NCBI GenBank assembly: GCA_946807835.1 | Contig: CAMPEX010000001.1 | Location: forward strand, 2,867,001-2,931,000 | Reading direction: 5' to 3' | Length of the DNA stretch: 64,000 nt | From: Ailanthus altissimus | Taxonomy: Eukaryota; Streptophyta; Magnoliopsida; Sapindales; Simaroubaceae | In this document: one piece after another, positions 42,989-54,240 of the stretch | Layout of the letters: the number at the start of each line of letters is the position of its first letter | How positions within the stretch are numbered: the first letter of the stretch is position 1 | The notes under the pieces: model-generated | What the model was told of the DNA's origin: nothing | Databases searched by the model: none | What the model saw: only the letters and a program-made list of their open reading frames with translations | Program-made: the position numbers and the translations under genes

Positions 42989-43714
42989 TGATGAAAATCA
43001 AGTAGCAACAATAGAAGCGACCATGATCCGTTGTACATTAGGGATGGTCCAATCACGAGGGCTAAAGCTAAGAGGGTGCATCAAGCTTTGTAGGGGCTTA
43101 TTGAAGCTAGTTGGGCCAAAACACAAGGGGTTATATTTGCATAAGAAGAACAATGCCTGGTAAATTTAATTCAAGCCCGAGATTAAAGAACATATTTGTA
43201 CTCAATATTAGTGGGCTAATATTAGTAATAAAGCCTAATTATGTTATTTAAGATATATTGGGTGTGCCTATACTATTTAAGGCTAGGGAAAAATCTTATT
43301 TATGTTGTTTAATTTTATTTCCTTTGAATTTGTCAAAAATGCACAAAATAAGGATTAGGGTTTAACCTTCCTTATTAAGTTTAATCCTTATTTGGTAGGG
43401 AATAAGTAGATTTCTTTCTGATTTTAGGGTTTCTAATCGCTATAAATACCTTGTTAAAGCCTTGAAATAGCTGACTTGAATATTTTGAATTTGAGAGAGA
43501 ATAAAAACTATCCAGCTTTATTCTTTTGAGAACTTGTCATTCTTTTTATCTAATTCATCTTGTGGTGCATAAATCTGACTTATCACTCATCATATAACCT
43601 TGGTTCTTGTCTCTTTATTAGACAACGGGTCTTGGTTCTCTTTTTTGAATCTAACATAGCATTTTTAGGTTTGTTAACAATGTATTGGTGTTGGGTTTTA
43701 CCTTTTTAGGTGTG
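42989..43714 (+). mobile_element. Family B LTR (3' LTR)
   Basis: TGATGAAAATCAAGTAGC to AGGTGTGGT, where about eight terminal bases are missing. CTATAAATACC lies near 43440. Colinear with 31407-32143 in opposite orientation. Confidence 0.9.
43440..43448 (+). promoter_or_regulatory. TATA box of B LTR
   Basis: CTATAAATA within AATCGCTATAAATACCTTG, conserved in the B LTRs (inverted near 35188 and 31690). Confidence 0.5.
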
Positions 43715-44301
43715 GTAAATTAAAAAATCTCTCTTAATCAGATTGAATAGTATCACATTATGCAATAATATTGTATAGCAAACTTAATGTACACTTAATA
43801 ACCACCATATACCGGGTACTCCATTTCATCACTTGCATCTAGTAGGAATGTGACAAGATGGATCATCTTCATTAAGTTATTCCCTGACAGACCAGCTTCA
43901 ATAAGGATAGATCGGGAACATAATATTTGAGAATATATTTGCATAATGACATTTTTTAATACTATTTACAACTCTTTGCAACTACGTTATTACTAATATA
44001 TTATCAAGTCTTTCTCTCATTTCAGACAATACTCTAACTCTTTAGATATCGTTAACTCTTATAACCTGATAACTCTTGTCAGTGCCAACTCTTAGTATTT
44101 ACAACTCTCAGCGTTGCTAATTCTTAGCATTGATCTAAACTCATTTAGACCAAATCTGAACTCTTTCAAATCATACAATGTTTGAAACGTTACATGCATC
44201 TTATCATATATAAAATATAATTAGCGATTTAATAAAATCTAGTATAAATATTAAACAAATATTTATACATAAAGGGATGGCATATAAGCACAAATCCCAA
44301 C
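43715..44301 (-). mobile_element. Copia G 3' LTR, truncated
   Basis: Starts (minus strand) TGTTGGGATTTGTGCTTATATGCC at 44301 and matches the first about 450 bases of other family G LTRs (GTTGCTAAGAATT-like repeats, AATGTCATTATGCAAAT). Towards 43720 it diverges and shares an ATCTCTCTTAATCAGATTGAAT block with 55850-55880 in the opposite orientation. The rest of this 2.4-kb-class LTR is missing. Confidence 0.75.
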
Positions 44302-45244
44302 AAATCCCGCTCACTTTAGTGCCATTCACGATAGTAACGAATGCCTATTGACTCCATATGTCTTTCAAATACTTTTGGAGTTAAGGCTTTAGTAAGTGGG
44401 TCGGCTACAATATTTATAGAATCTACTCTACAAACTATAACATCTCTTCTAGACAAAATTTCTCTATTGATATGGTATTTTCTTTCCATATGCTTAGAAT
44501 TTTGGTGTGCTCTCGGCTCTTTAGTTTGTGCAATGGCTTCATTGTTGTCGCAAAGCAATGGTTCCATTGTTGTCACAAAGCAATGGCTCCATTGTTGTCG
44601 CAAAACAATGGTATAAGATCCATTGCACTTGAAACTATTCCAAGTTCAGCGACAAATTTGAGTATCCATACTGCTTCTAAGGTTGCAATATATTCTGCCT
44701 CTGTTGTGGAATTAGTTATAGATAACTGTTTGTTGCTCTTCCAAATAACTGCAGCATCGTTGAGAATGAATATATATCCAATGGCCTTCGCCTGGATCAG
44801 GTTGATACCGGCTTGTTCACTTACAGCCATATTTATGTCAGATCTCGTACACATCATGGTATACATCAAGCTTGCTACAATTGATGCATATGGTATGTTA
44901 GACATTCTAACATTTTCATCTTCACTTTGAGGACACACTTTCCTTGAAAGATGAATGCAATGTCTAAAAGATATATTAACTGTCTTACAGTTACTGAAAT
45001 GATACTTTTCCAAGACATTATCTATGTATAATGATTGAGAGAGTCCTATAAGCCTCCTAGCTCTATCTCTATAAAGTTTTATACATACTATATAGGAAGT
45101 CTCTCCCAAATCCTTCATGGAGAAATTTTTACCAAGGTAGCTTTTAATTGACTGCAACATACCAATATCATTTCTGATATTGAGTATGTCATCCACATAA
45201 AGAACCAAGAAGACTACCATGCTCTCCACTGCTCTTTTATACAC
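44302..45244 (-). pseudogene. Copia RT palm to RNase H
   Basis: A 223-codon stretch from 45244 shows VVFLVLYVDDILNIRND (YVDD box), SYLGKNFSMKDLGETSYIVCIKLYRDR, GLSQSLYIDNVLEKYHF and the RNase H region NSTTEAEYIA and LFCDNNGAIA. RNase H continues in another frame (44603-44319): CDNNEAIAQTKEPRAHQNSKH, then IVADPLTKALTPKVFERH, the standard copia pol end. The break is a 25-bp tandem triplication. Pol order INT-RT-RH identifies Ty1/copia. Confidence 0.9.
44531..44605 (-). repeat. 25-bp triplication in copia RNase H
   Basis: Three units, CAATGGxTxCATTGTTGTCxCAAAr (44531, 44556, 44581), each covering the codons of the CDNNGAIA motif. Two extra units add 50 bases and shift the frame. Units differ by two to three bases. 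Confidence 0.92.
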
Positions 45245-46601
45245 ATAGGATTCTTCTTCGTTCTTGATGAAACTAGGCCTTATGATTACTTCATCAAAAC
45301 GAAGATTCCAACTTCGAAAAGCCTGCTTAAGTCCATAAATAGACTACTTCAGTTTGTATACTAAACCAAAAGTTTGGCTAGATTTAAAACCTTCAGGTTG
45401 TTCCATATAGATTTCTTCTTCAAAATATCCATTTAAGAACCCCGTTTTACATACATTTGCCAAATTTCATAGTAAAAATATGCAGTAATTTCTAGTAAAA
45501 TTCGAATTGACTTTAGCATTGCTACTGGTGAGAATGTTTCCTCATAATCAATCCCAGATCGTTGAGTATAACCTTTCGCCACCAAACGGGCCTTGAAAGT
45601 CTATACTTTCCCATCGAGCCCACACTTTCACTTGTAAATTCATGTACAACTAATAGGCACAATTCCTTTAGGAAGCTCAATCAAGTCCCAGACTTGATTT
45701 TGATGCATTGAGTCAATCTCAGATTTCATAGCCTCTTGCCATTTTCCCGAATCGATGTCCAACATCGCCTTTCTATAAGTCAAAGGATCCTTTTCTTCAA
45801 TTAAGAAAACACCAAGCAAATCTTCAGGTATTGAACCATACCTTTCAGGTGACCTTGATATCCTTTTTGACCTACGTAGAGGGTGTCAAAGGTATTTTGC
45901 TCCATTGAGCTTGAGGTTCCATCGTTGGTTCATTTATATTCTAATTGAGTTCATTTAATTTAATCTTTCTACAATCTCTGCGATCCATGAGAAACTACTT
46001 CTCCAGAAAAGTGACATTTTGAGCAACGAACACATTTTGTTACTCAGGATCATAGAATTAGTACCCCATTGAATTCTTAGGATACCCAATAAATCGATAC
46101 TTGTATCCTTTAGGTGCAAGTTTATCATGTTGCATAACTTTTACATAAGCAGGACAACCCCAAATCTTAATATATTTATTACTTAGTTTCCTTACATTCC
46201 ATATCTCATTAGGAATAGAAGTAACAGCTTTCGATGGAACTCTATTCAATATATGACAATAGTTTCTAAAGCATAGCCCCATAGATATTCAGGTTTGATT
46301 TCTCCTCTCGAAACACCATTGTGTTTTGGAGTACCTGGAGGACTATACTGAGCAAGAATCTCATTCTCCTTTAAATTATTCAAAAATTCACTACTTATGT
46401 ATTCACTACCGCGATTTGATCGAAGGCATTTGATATACATTCTCGTTTGTTTCTCAATTTTGATTTGAAACTCCTTGAACTTTTCAAAAGTTTTTTACTT
46501 GTATTTTATAAGAAACACGTATCCAAATCATGATAGATCATCGATAAAGATAACGATGTATCGAAAGCCACCCATTGCAGTGTGATTCATTGGTCCACAT
46601 A
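45245..46601 (-). pseudogene. Copia integrase and RT N-terminus
   Basis: Integrase: MYIKCLRSNRGSEYISSEFL and SPPGTPKHNGVS (46440-46310), then ILNRVPSKAVTSIPNEIWNVRK, WGCPAYVKV and YRFIGYPKNSMGYYF (46250-46060). RT fingers (RPSFIKNEEESYVYKR, KQAFRSWNLRFDEV) lie at 45250-45340 and connect to the YVDD block. It is broken by stops and truncated at 46601 by the family F LTR within YGPMNHTAMGGF-like codons. Confidence 0.85.
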
Positions 46602-47245
46602 TGATACGATCCACGCCAAGAATTTGATAAAGCTATGGATCAAGAAGGACTCCAAGATCGACAAGAAATAGATTTGTATGGAACCACGACCCGTTGCTTA
46701 TATTGAAGCAAGAACCTGTGTACAATGAAGACGCCAAAATCAATTATAGAATGATTGATTGATAAGTCGAAGGAGAACGCCACAAATTATTCCGATAAGT
46801 TAAAAGAGTTCTAAAAGTATCAAAGAGAATTTTCTTAATCAAAATTGTTGAATCCTTTTCTATCCCTTATATATTTATAGTGAACATTTGGGATTGTAAC
46901 ATTTATTATAATATTGAATGACAACTTAAAAATTAGTTGCTACCAACTATTACCAACATGGCTTTAAACTAGTTTTTTCAAACTTTGTAACTACAATAAT
47001 AAATGCAGCTGCAGACTTTAACTAACTACCAACCACCAACAATTAAGGCTTTATTTCAAATATTATAACTACTATCATAAATGTTAAGTATAGGCTCCCA
47101 AAAGCTTCTAAACACTTGGGTTGCTCAAATGTTTTGAATAAGTCCATTGAGAGTTTCCTTGAAGCTTTTAGCTCGAGCCCTTGTAACCGGACCAACTAGA
47201 ACTTGAATAAGTTCTGCATTTCATTTGTTAGTCGTGCCCTCATCA
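46602..47245 (-). mobile_element. Family F LTR (3' LTR of element F3)
   Basis: TGATACGATCCACGCC to CGTGCCCTCATCA, 644 bases. Shorter than D's LTR because of an internal deletion near 47130. The LTR-embedded integrase tail VGPVTRARAKSFKETLNG reads near 47185. Confidence 0.88.
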
Positions 47246-47904
47246 TTCCTCTCCTCTTGAAAAGGATTTGTCCTCAAATCATCACCTACATCAAAAGGAC
47301 TTAAATCAATAACATTAAAATTGGTGCTAACATTGTACTCACCTAGCAAATCTAACTTATATGCATTGTCATTAATGTGCTCAAGGACTTGAAATGGTCC
47401 ATCTCCTATTGGAAGTAACTTAGATCGCTGTTATGCTAGAAATCTTTCTTTTCGCATCTGCAACCAAACCCAATCTTCAGGTTCAAAAATCAACTATCGA
47501 CGCCCTTTATTAGCTTGTTTTGCGTATTGCTCTGTTCTCCTCTCAATGTTGAGTCTTGTTTTCTCATGTATCTACTTAATAAATTTAGCCTTTTTCTTTC
47601 CATCTAATTTAGAACGTTTAGACAAAGGTAATGGCTTTAAATCCAATAAAGTTAAAGGATTAAAACCATAAACAATTTTAAATGGTGAAAACTTAGTAGC
47701 AGAATGAATGGTACAATTATAAGCAAACTCAACATGTGGTAAACATTCTTCCAAAGTTTTGATGTTCTTTTTAATTTAGCCCTCAACAAAGTAGACAAAG
47801 TCCTATTTACTACTTCGGTTTGATCATCAGTTTGTGGGTGACAAATAGTAGAAAATAATAACTTAGTTCCTAACTTACACCAAAAAGTCTTCCACAAGTA
47901 ACTT
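47246..47904 (-). pseudogene. F3 integrase fragment
   Basis: From 47904: [33 protein letters not shown] (catalytic Glu; the second Asp is cut off), [33 protein letters not shown], then the WLQMRKER module and DLRTNPFQEERNDE purine-tract codons. It is joined at 47904 to a truncated family E LTR, so the rest of F3 is deleted. Confidence 0.85.
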
Positions 47905-48644
47905 ATCACCATTCAAGAGAAATACAATGGGATACAAAATAATTCACCACCCAAAGAAACCTACAAGAGATACAGAGCTCTCAAACTCACCACTCTAAGG
48001 ATTCCACCCAAGAGATATAGAGTTAAATAAAGAAACTCTTACAAGAGAACTCTTCAAAATACAAGTACTTTAAAACTCACTCTCTGCCCATCTCCTCTCA
48101 TCCTTCTTGGTATTTATAGAGAGTTCTTGGGAGAGCTACTACAAAGCACTTATTACAACATTCAAATTTAGTGGTTGGGAGTTGACAAATTTCAAAAGAC
48201 AACAACTAAGACTTACAACTACCCTTACACCAAAAGTCTACAAATACAGCTAATGCAATAAATGAAGTATCAAAGTTCAAACTTAATATGCTCTAATTTA
48301 ACAAAGTATGCCCTTAAGTCTTGGATGGAGAGAAAAGTTTTTAATTCTTGCAAGTTGTCAAGATTTGGTTCACCTACTAGTTGTCTGACCTTTCTTTACT
48401 TATTAGGATTCAACTTACTCTAGAAAAGTTATATTCATATGCTGTAAAAAGGATTTAGAACTAGACACATAATTTTCTTGTAGTATGAAGTTTACCCAGC
48501 AATTCCTTCCGAAATAGTACCAGATTAATTTTAAATTTACCCTTGAAATTCATTATCTTACCTTGAGTCTTTAGTGTACGAATGTAACTATCTTAAATTT
48601 ATTTGGTTCTATTTTTAGCTCATGTGATTAGACACTCCTGTGTC
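47905..48644 (-). mobile_element. E 3' LTR, truncated
   Basis: The minus strand starts TGACACAGGAGTGTC after purine tract ACCAGGGGAGTT and runs, colinear with E2, to CTCTTGAATGGTGA. The TATA box is at 48111-48119. The LTR 3' end, which survives in the 5' copy (53819-53969), is missing here. Confidence 0.88.
48111..48119 (-). promoter_or_regulatory. TATA box of E LTR
   Basis: CTATAAATA (minus strand) in GAACTCTCTATAAATACC, matching 9922-9930 of E2. Confidence 0.6.
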
Positions 48645-49903
48645 AAACTCCCCTGGTCGGAAAAGACTCAACCTCGAGTCAATTTCCTTATCACTCTTGT
48701 AAGGAGATAGATCAACAACATTGAATACATTGGAAACACCATAAGATTCTGAAAGCCCAATTTTGTATGCATTTTCCCCAATTCGTTTTATCTCCTTAAA
48801 TGGTCTATCAGCACTTGGTTTGAGTTTGGCAAACTTACCACGAGGGAACCTTTCTTTCTGAGATGAATCCAAACTAAATCTCCTTCTTGAAATTCTATTT
48901 TCGTGCGATGCTTGTTGGCGCTAGTTTGGTACTTCTCATTTTGCTTCAATATTTTCTTCCTAACTTCTTCATGCAATTTTTTTAAGTTCTTCACTCGTTC
49001 TTCACCACCCACACTAAATTGGTGAGTAATGGAAAAAGGGACTAAATCCAATGGACTTGTAGGATTCTGACCATAAAAAATTTCAAACGGACTATAACCC
49101 GTAGATTGGCCTTTTGTTCGATTGTAAGCAAATTCAACTTGAGCCAAAATGAGATCCCAATGATGAATGTTCTTTCCAACATAACACCTCAAAAGGTTTC
49201 CCAAACTACGATTTGTGACTTCCGTTTGTCCATCAGTTTGAGGATGATAAGAAGAACTGAAGTTTAGTTGAGTTCCAAGCTTCCTCCAAAAAGTGCGCCA
49301 AAAATGAATCATGAACTTAGTATCACGATCTGAGACGATAGTCTTAGGAATTCTATGTAGTTTCAAAATTTCTTGAAAATATAAGTCAGCTACATGGGAA
49401 GCATCAAGAGACTTGTTGCAAGGAACAAAGTGCGCTATATTAGAAAAATGATCCACCACCATCATGACAGAATCTTTATTTCTTTGAGTTCTTGGCAATC
49501 CCACAACAAAATCCATGCTAACATCTTCCCAAGGTGTTGTAGGAACAAGAAGTAGAGTGTACAAACCAGTATTTTGGCCATGACTCTTAGCCACATGACA
49601 GATTTTACACCTATCTACATGCCTCTGTATATCTTTCTTCATCTTTGGCCAATAATTATTTTCTTGTATCAATGCATAAGTCTTGTCTCTCCCAAAATGT
49701 CTACCAAGTCTGCCATCATGAGATTCTTTGATAATAGACTCTCGAAGAGAACATTGGAGAATACATAAGTCATCTTTAAAAAGATGCCCATCATGCAACA
49801 AGAATTGTTGAAAAGAGCCATGCTTGCAGTCTTCTATGATTTTTCCAAAATAAGCATCATCTTTGTAGAGTTCCTTCATAATCTCAAAGCCTACAACTTT
49901 CAC
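48645..49903 (-). pseudogene. E integrase
   Basis: A 371-codon open stretch, the longest in the window. It contains the HHCC domain (GRLGRHFGRDKTYALIQ, DRCKICHVAKS), the core with [19 protein letters not shown] and TDGQTEVTNRSL (all three acidic residues), and HRTKIEFQEGDLVWIHLRKK. A one-base shift near 48860 then leads into the C-terminal stretch RFPRGKFAKLKPSADRPFKEIKRIGENAYKI and DLSPYKSDKEIDSRLSLFRPGEFDTG, which runs through the purine tract into the LTR. Apart from that shift it looks nearly intact. Confidence 0.9.
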
Positions 49904-51287
49904 TTACAACAGGAATATTTTTGACTTAATGCATCAACCACTACATTTTGAACTCCAGATTTATGCTTAATCTTGAAGTTGAAGGGTTGAAGGAATTCAA
50001 CCTAATGAGCATGACGCCTATTGAGTTTATGCTAGCTATTTATGAACTTAAGTGCTTCATGATCAGAATAAAGTACAAAAGGTTTTGGAAGAAGATAATG
50101 ACTCCAATGATCTAGAGCTCGACAAATAGCATAGAACTCTTTATCATAAGTAGAATACTTTTTGCGACTCAAATTTTCACTAAAGAAAGCAATGGGTTTA
50201 CCTTCTTGACTAAGGACAGTACCAATTCCCACATTTGATGCATCACACTCAACCTTGAACACTTTGTCAAAATTCGGTAATGCAAGAATAGGGGCTTGGG
50301 TTACCTTTGCTTTGATGACGTCAAAACTCCTTTGTGCTTCATTTGTCTACTTGAAGTGATCACCCTTTAAACATTCAGTGATTAGTGCCATGATCGAACT
50401 AAATCCTTTAATGAAACGTTGGTAAAATGAAGCTAATCCATGAAAGCTTCGAACATCATGGAGAGTTTGAGGAATATGCAGTTCAAAATAGCTTCCACCT
50501 TACTAGGATCCATTTTGATTCCATCTTTAGAGACTACATAGCCTAAAAAGATAAGGCAATTTGAGAAGAACTCACATTTCTTTAGGTTGACATAAAGCTT
50601 CTATTTTCTCAAAGTGTTGAAAACTTGATGAAGATGATCACAGTGTTATTCCTCATCGTTGCTATACACAAGAATGTTATCGAAGTAGACAATAACGAAT
50701 CTTTCAATGTAGGGCTTCAGAACATGATTCATCAAATGCATGAAAGTACTGGGAGCATTTAAAAGTCCAAAAGGCATCACCTTCCATTTATAAAGCCCAT
50801 CTCTTGTCTTGAATGCTATCTTCCATTCGTCAACTGGTTTCATCCTTATTTGATGGTATCCACTCCGTAGATCAATCTTGGAGAAAATACAAGCTCCATC
50901 CAATTGGTCAAGAAGATCATTAAGTCAAGGCATTGGGAAACGATAATCAACGATAATTTTATTTATGGCTCTACTATCCACACACATGCGAAAACAACCA
51001 TCCTTCTTGGGCACAAGGAGAGCAGAAACAGCACAAGGGCTCTTTAAGTCTTTGGACAAAAGCTCATTTACTTGACTTTGAAGTTCAGCATGTTCCTTAG
51101 GACTCATTTTGTAGGCGACTTTGTTTGGTAGAACAGCTCCTTGAATAAGATCAACGCCATGTTGAATGTCTCTCATGGGAGGCAATCCTGGTGGTATCTC
51201 ATCTGGTACTACATCATGAAATTCTTGAAGTAGCTTCTTCACTATAAAAGGTGGCTTAGGACTATCATTATTTTCTTCAAACACCAC
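49904..51287 (-). pseudogene. E reverse transcriptase and RNase H
   Basis: RT fingers from 51280 ([53 protein letters not shown]). The palm has [18 protein letters not shown] and [12 protein letters not shown], where the second Asp of YFDD is Asn, which would abolish polymerase activity. RNase H has [29 protein letters not shown] and [11 protein letters not shown] stop lies at 50903-50925 and stops lie around 50300-50640. Confidence 0.88.
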
Positions 51288-51673
51288 AAGAGCAAAGGCT
51301 TCATCAACCTTTGAAAATTGCCTCTTACATTCAGAAAGGTCAAGAAATTATTTCCCTCTCTTTTAAAAGGTTTAGGAACATTAATCATCTTAGAAGGACC
51401 CAAAATGACTTTAACACCATCCTTGATAAAGGAATAAGTGTTTTTATGGCCATCATGAATAATTTTTCTATCATATTGCCATGGACAACCAAGAAGTAAA
51501 TGACAAGCATCCATTGGAACAACGTCACACCAAACTTCATCTTTATAGTTTTTTCCAATAGAAAAAGATACTAGGCAGCGTTGATTTACCTTAATTTTAT
51601 TTCCTATTTTGAGCCAAGAAAGCTTGTATGGTTGAGGACACTTCACTGTCTTTAGGCCTAGTTTTTCTACCAT
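51242..51673 (-). pseudogene. E protease
   Basis: The active-site region reads VKIYGGSFENVAS just upstream (51700), with Tyr for the catalytic Asp of DGG, followed by an in-frame stop at 51674. Then come MVEKLGLKTVKCPQPYKLSWLK, KDEVWCDVVPMDACHLLLGCPWQYDRK. It overlaps RT codons in another frame (51242-51287), which marks a frameshift. E2 retains Asp at this place. Confidence 0.85.
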
Positions 51674-52744
51674 TTATGCAGAAGCCACATTTTCAAAACT
51701 ACCTCCATAAATTTTGACCTTACACACCTTGCCATTAGAAGTACACTTGGTATGAAAGATATGTTTTTGCAACCAATCTTGTTCTTCTTCATAGGCAGCA
51801 CTTAAAACTTTACGAAGGATGAGAGTTTCACCTTCATCCTCATAAGTTATATCTTCATTGTCTTCCTCAGGTTCTGCATGGTTGTTCTCCATCTCTTCTT
51901 CGTCTTCTTTTTCAACAAGTGTCATAATCCTACGATTTGGACATTCAGAAGCAATATGTCCACATCCTTGGCATTTGAAACATTGGCAAGAATTGGTGTT
52001 AGAGGAATGGCTTTGCTTCTTTTGGTTAGAGACACCATCATTCTTTGAAGAAGTTCTTGCAGTAGGTTCGGCAGTAGGATCTTAGAGTTGAAAGTACTCC
52101 CCCGGTTAGAAACGCCCTCTCCTGTCAAGAATCGAGAATTGCCGCTGTGTGCCATCTTTTGTTGATTCTCCACCTTGAGTGCAAGTCTACACACATCTCT
52201 ATAAGTCCAGTATGGTTGTAATTGGACAATGTTTGAAATCTCAAGTCTTAACCCCCCAAGGTAACGTGCAATTATCTGTTTATCTTGTTCAGCCATATCG
52301 CATTTCAGCATGAGATGATCGAATTCTGCAGTGTAGTCTTCTACATAAAGCTCATTTTGACAAAAATTGTGTAGTTTCAAAAAAATATCTTGCCAATAGT
52401 TGTCCGGAAGATATTTTCTCTTAAGCTCCCATTTCATCTTCTCCCAGGTCATGATCTTACTTCTACCTTCTCGTATCCTTTGTTTCCTCAGATTTTTCCA
52501 CCATAAAAAAGCATACTTTTAAAGTTTTATGGCAACGACTTTTACCTTTTCATTTTCTAGAACATCTTGATAATAAAAAATTCTTTCTATGGTGTTCAAC
52601 CAATCCACAAACTCATCTTGGTGCAATCTACCCTCAAAATCTGGTATTTCCACTTTTACATGAAAATCTCGACGATACTCATTTCTAAATGTCATATTTC
52701 TTATAAATGTATGGGAGAACTATCACTAGAAGAATAAGATTTAG
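51674..52744 (-). pseudogene. E gag, capsid and zinc knuckle
   Basis: Capsid WEKMKWELKRKYLPDNYWQD, LHNFCQNELYVEDYTAEFDHL and LGGLRLEISNIVQLQPYW (52440-52240). A frameshift near 52010 separates it from the knuckle CFKCQGCGHIASECPNRR (51990-51935). The acidic linker with EEEMENNHAEPEEDNED ends at HIFHTKC. Upstream codons (52453-52744: WKKxRKQR-, DVLENEKVK-like) have stops. The solo LTR at 52745 separates the N-terminus. Confidence 0.85.
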
Positions 52745-53552
52745 TGATGTGCCATAATCTTCAAATTAGATTATTCAAAATAAAAACAAAAATTGATTTT
52801 TAAGATGAGGTTGCGATCTAATTTTGTTGGTCTTTTCTTTAAGTGTTTAGCCTGAATTGTAACAAGTAAATGGTAATCAGATGGAGGATAGAACTAAAAG
52901 AAGACTTGATAAGTCAATGGATGCCACAATGAACAAATTAGGATTTTGACGCCACACTCTTGGTGATCAAAGAGTGATAAGTCAGTAACTATCTTCAAGA
53001 GATGAAAAACTTGAGAAGATAAATTTTGAGAGAAAAAATTCTTCTTTTTCTTGCATGAAATTCAAGAATGAGGCAACTGACTCTATAAGACTTTAAGAGG
53101 CCTTATATAGACTTACAAGATGAAGAGAAATCCTAATATTACCTAATGAACTTAAAAAGCCCAAAACAAGCCTAATCTGACTTAACAATTTAAAATAAAG
53201 CTAAACAAGTTCAAAATGGCCCAAATACATAAAATAAAGAGAGATAAGTGAAGTAATAATAATAGGAACATAAGAAGCAAATTAAGCCCAATAGCATGGA
53301 AAGAAAGTCCCTAGTTGCCTCCTTAAGCCCAACGTCACAACACGCCTCTAAATCACATCCCAATCTCTAATTGAAGACAAATAAACACCTTTTAGCTCAT
53401 TTCCATTCAGATCGTAAGCTTCTAAGCCCATAGAAGCTTCAATAGCTCCAATTTGACCACTTATGGCCTTTTGAAGCTGTTTGGCCTTAGCCCTTGTTAT
53501 TGGACCATCTGAAACCTCTTTTATGCTCAACTCACCTTCATGATGCACATCA
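52745..53552 (-). mobile_element. Solo family C LTR in E gag
   Basis: 808 bases, TGATGTGCCATAATC to TTCATGATGCACATCA, with perfect TTTAG duplications (52740-52744, 53553-53557). E2 gag at 10500-10512 is uninterrupted at the same place (AAGCTAAATCTC) and acts as the empty site. The embedded tail (SDGPITRAKAKQLQKAI, near 53490) is open. Confidence 0.95.
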
Positions 53553-53557
53553 TTTAG

Positions 53558-53774
53558 CTTGATGAAAAGGATTTGTATTACCTTCATCATTGCTAGAAGA
53601 ACCAGTATCGAGATCTTCATGTTGCACAGCTTTACCTTGATGGTCGAAACGCTCTAAACGTTGTTGAAGTTGCTGAATTTGTTGTCTCAATTCTTCAATT
53701 AGAATGTCTCGTATATCAGCTTGAGCTGTTGGCTGTTCTTCAATTGTTGGAACAAATCTACAACCTTTGGCCAT
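53558..53774 (-). pseudogene. E gag N-terminus
   Basis: The start at 53774 gives MAKGCRFVPTIEEQPTAQ, then a Gln-rich coiled coil (EELRQQIQQLQQRLERFD) and SSSNDEGNTNPFHQAK, open to the solo LTR. The start is chosen because the primer site lies 22-45 bases upstream and E2 has the same ATG at 10294. Confidence 0.85.
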
Positions 53775-53818
53775 TGAAAGACAAAGCCAAAATAAACCAA
53801 ATGCTCTAACACCAAAAC

Positions 53819-53969
53819 TGATGCATGCTCAAGTGTTTAGAAAAGAATACAACAAGATTGGAAGAATAAAAACAAACACTCACTTTTATTGAAATAAACT
53901 CAAACATTGATAAAGTAAAAGTGGTACAAAACCAAGCTCACCACTCAAGAGAAATACAATGGGATACAG
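53819..53969 (-). mobile_element. E 5' LTR, terminal remnant
   Basis: TGATGCATGCTCAAGTG adjoins the primer site and about 150 bases of U5 remain (to GGGATACAGAAT). It then breaks into copia integrase. Confidence 0.8.
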
Positions 53970-54240
53970 AATATCAAAGATGTTCATCATACATAATATT
54001 TCTATACTTCTTTTAGTTAGAATTCTTTGAACATTTCAAAATTTTCTACCTGTGTTTCTTAGAAACACGTCTATATCGTGACAAATTACAATAAAGACAA
54101 CGAAGTATTAAATTTACCAGTAGCAGTATGATTCAATAGATCATATACATCATTATGTATTAGTTATAATGAATCAGTGGCCCGATGTTCAACACTTACA
54201 AAAGGATTTCATCAACTTTCCTTGAATACAAGATTCATAA
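53970..54240 (-). pseudogene. Second copia element: integrase remnant
   Basis: SLDLIHNDVYDLLNHTATGKF-like codons and a VENFEMFKEF-like region are recognisable through stops. It aligns with 46440-46601 of the other copia copy (YGPMNHTAMGGF, KTFEKFKEF) but is clearly diverged. Because the two regions overlap rather than abut, this is a separate copy. Confidence 0.7.

Larger units (their letters stand above)
41821..43714 (+). mobile_element. B derivative: LTR, integrase, LTR (plus strand)
   Basis: A truncated 5' LTR (41821-42199, starting TGATGAAAATCAAGG) is joined to integrase codons, then a purine tract and a 3' LTR (42989-43714) lacking its last few bases. Gag to RNase H, leader and primer site are deleted. 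No target duplication is visible. Confidence 0.8.
47905..53969 (-). mobile_element. Element E: best-preserved gypsy element
   Basis: 3' LTR (47905-48644, lacking about 130 terminal bases), purine tract, integrase, RNase H, RT, protease, gag, primer site (GTTTTGGTGTTAGAGCAT, 53797-53818) and the last about 150 bases of the 5' LTR (53819-53969). A family C solo LTR splits its gag. Both outer ends are truncated into unrelated sequence, so no target duplication remains. Confidence 0.9.

Noticed and set aside
44472..44930. 152-codon plus-strand ORF with a hydrophobic start
   Set aside because: It is antisense to the copia RT/RNase H coding sequence.
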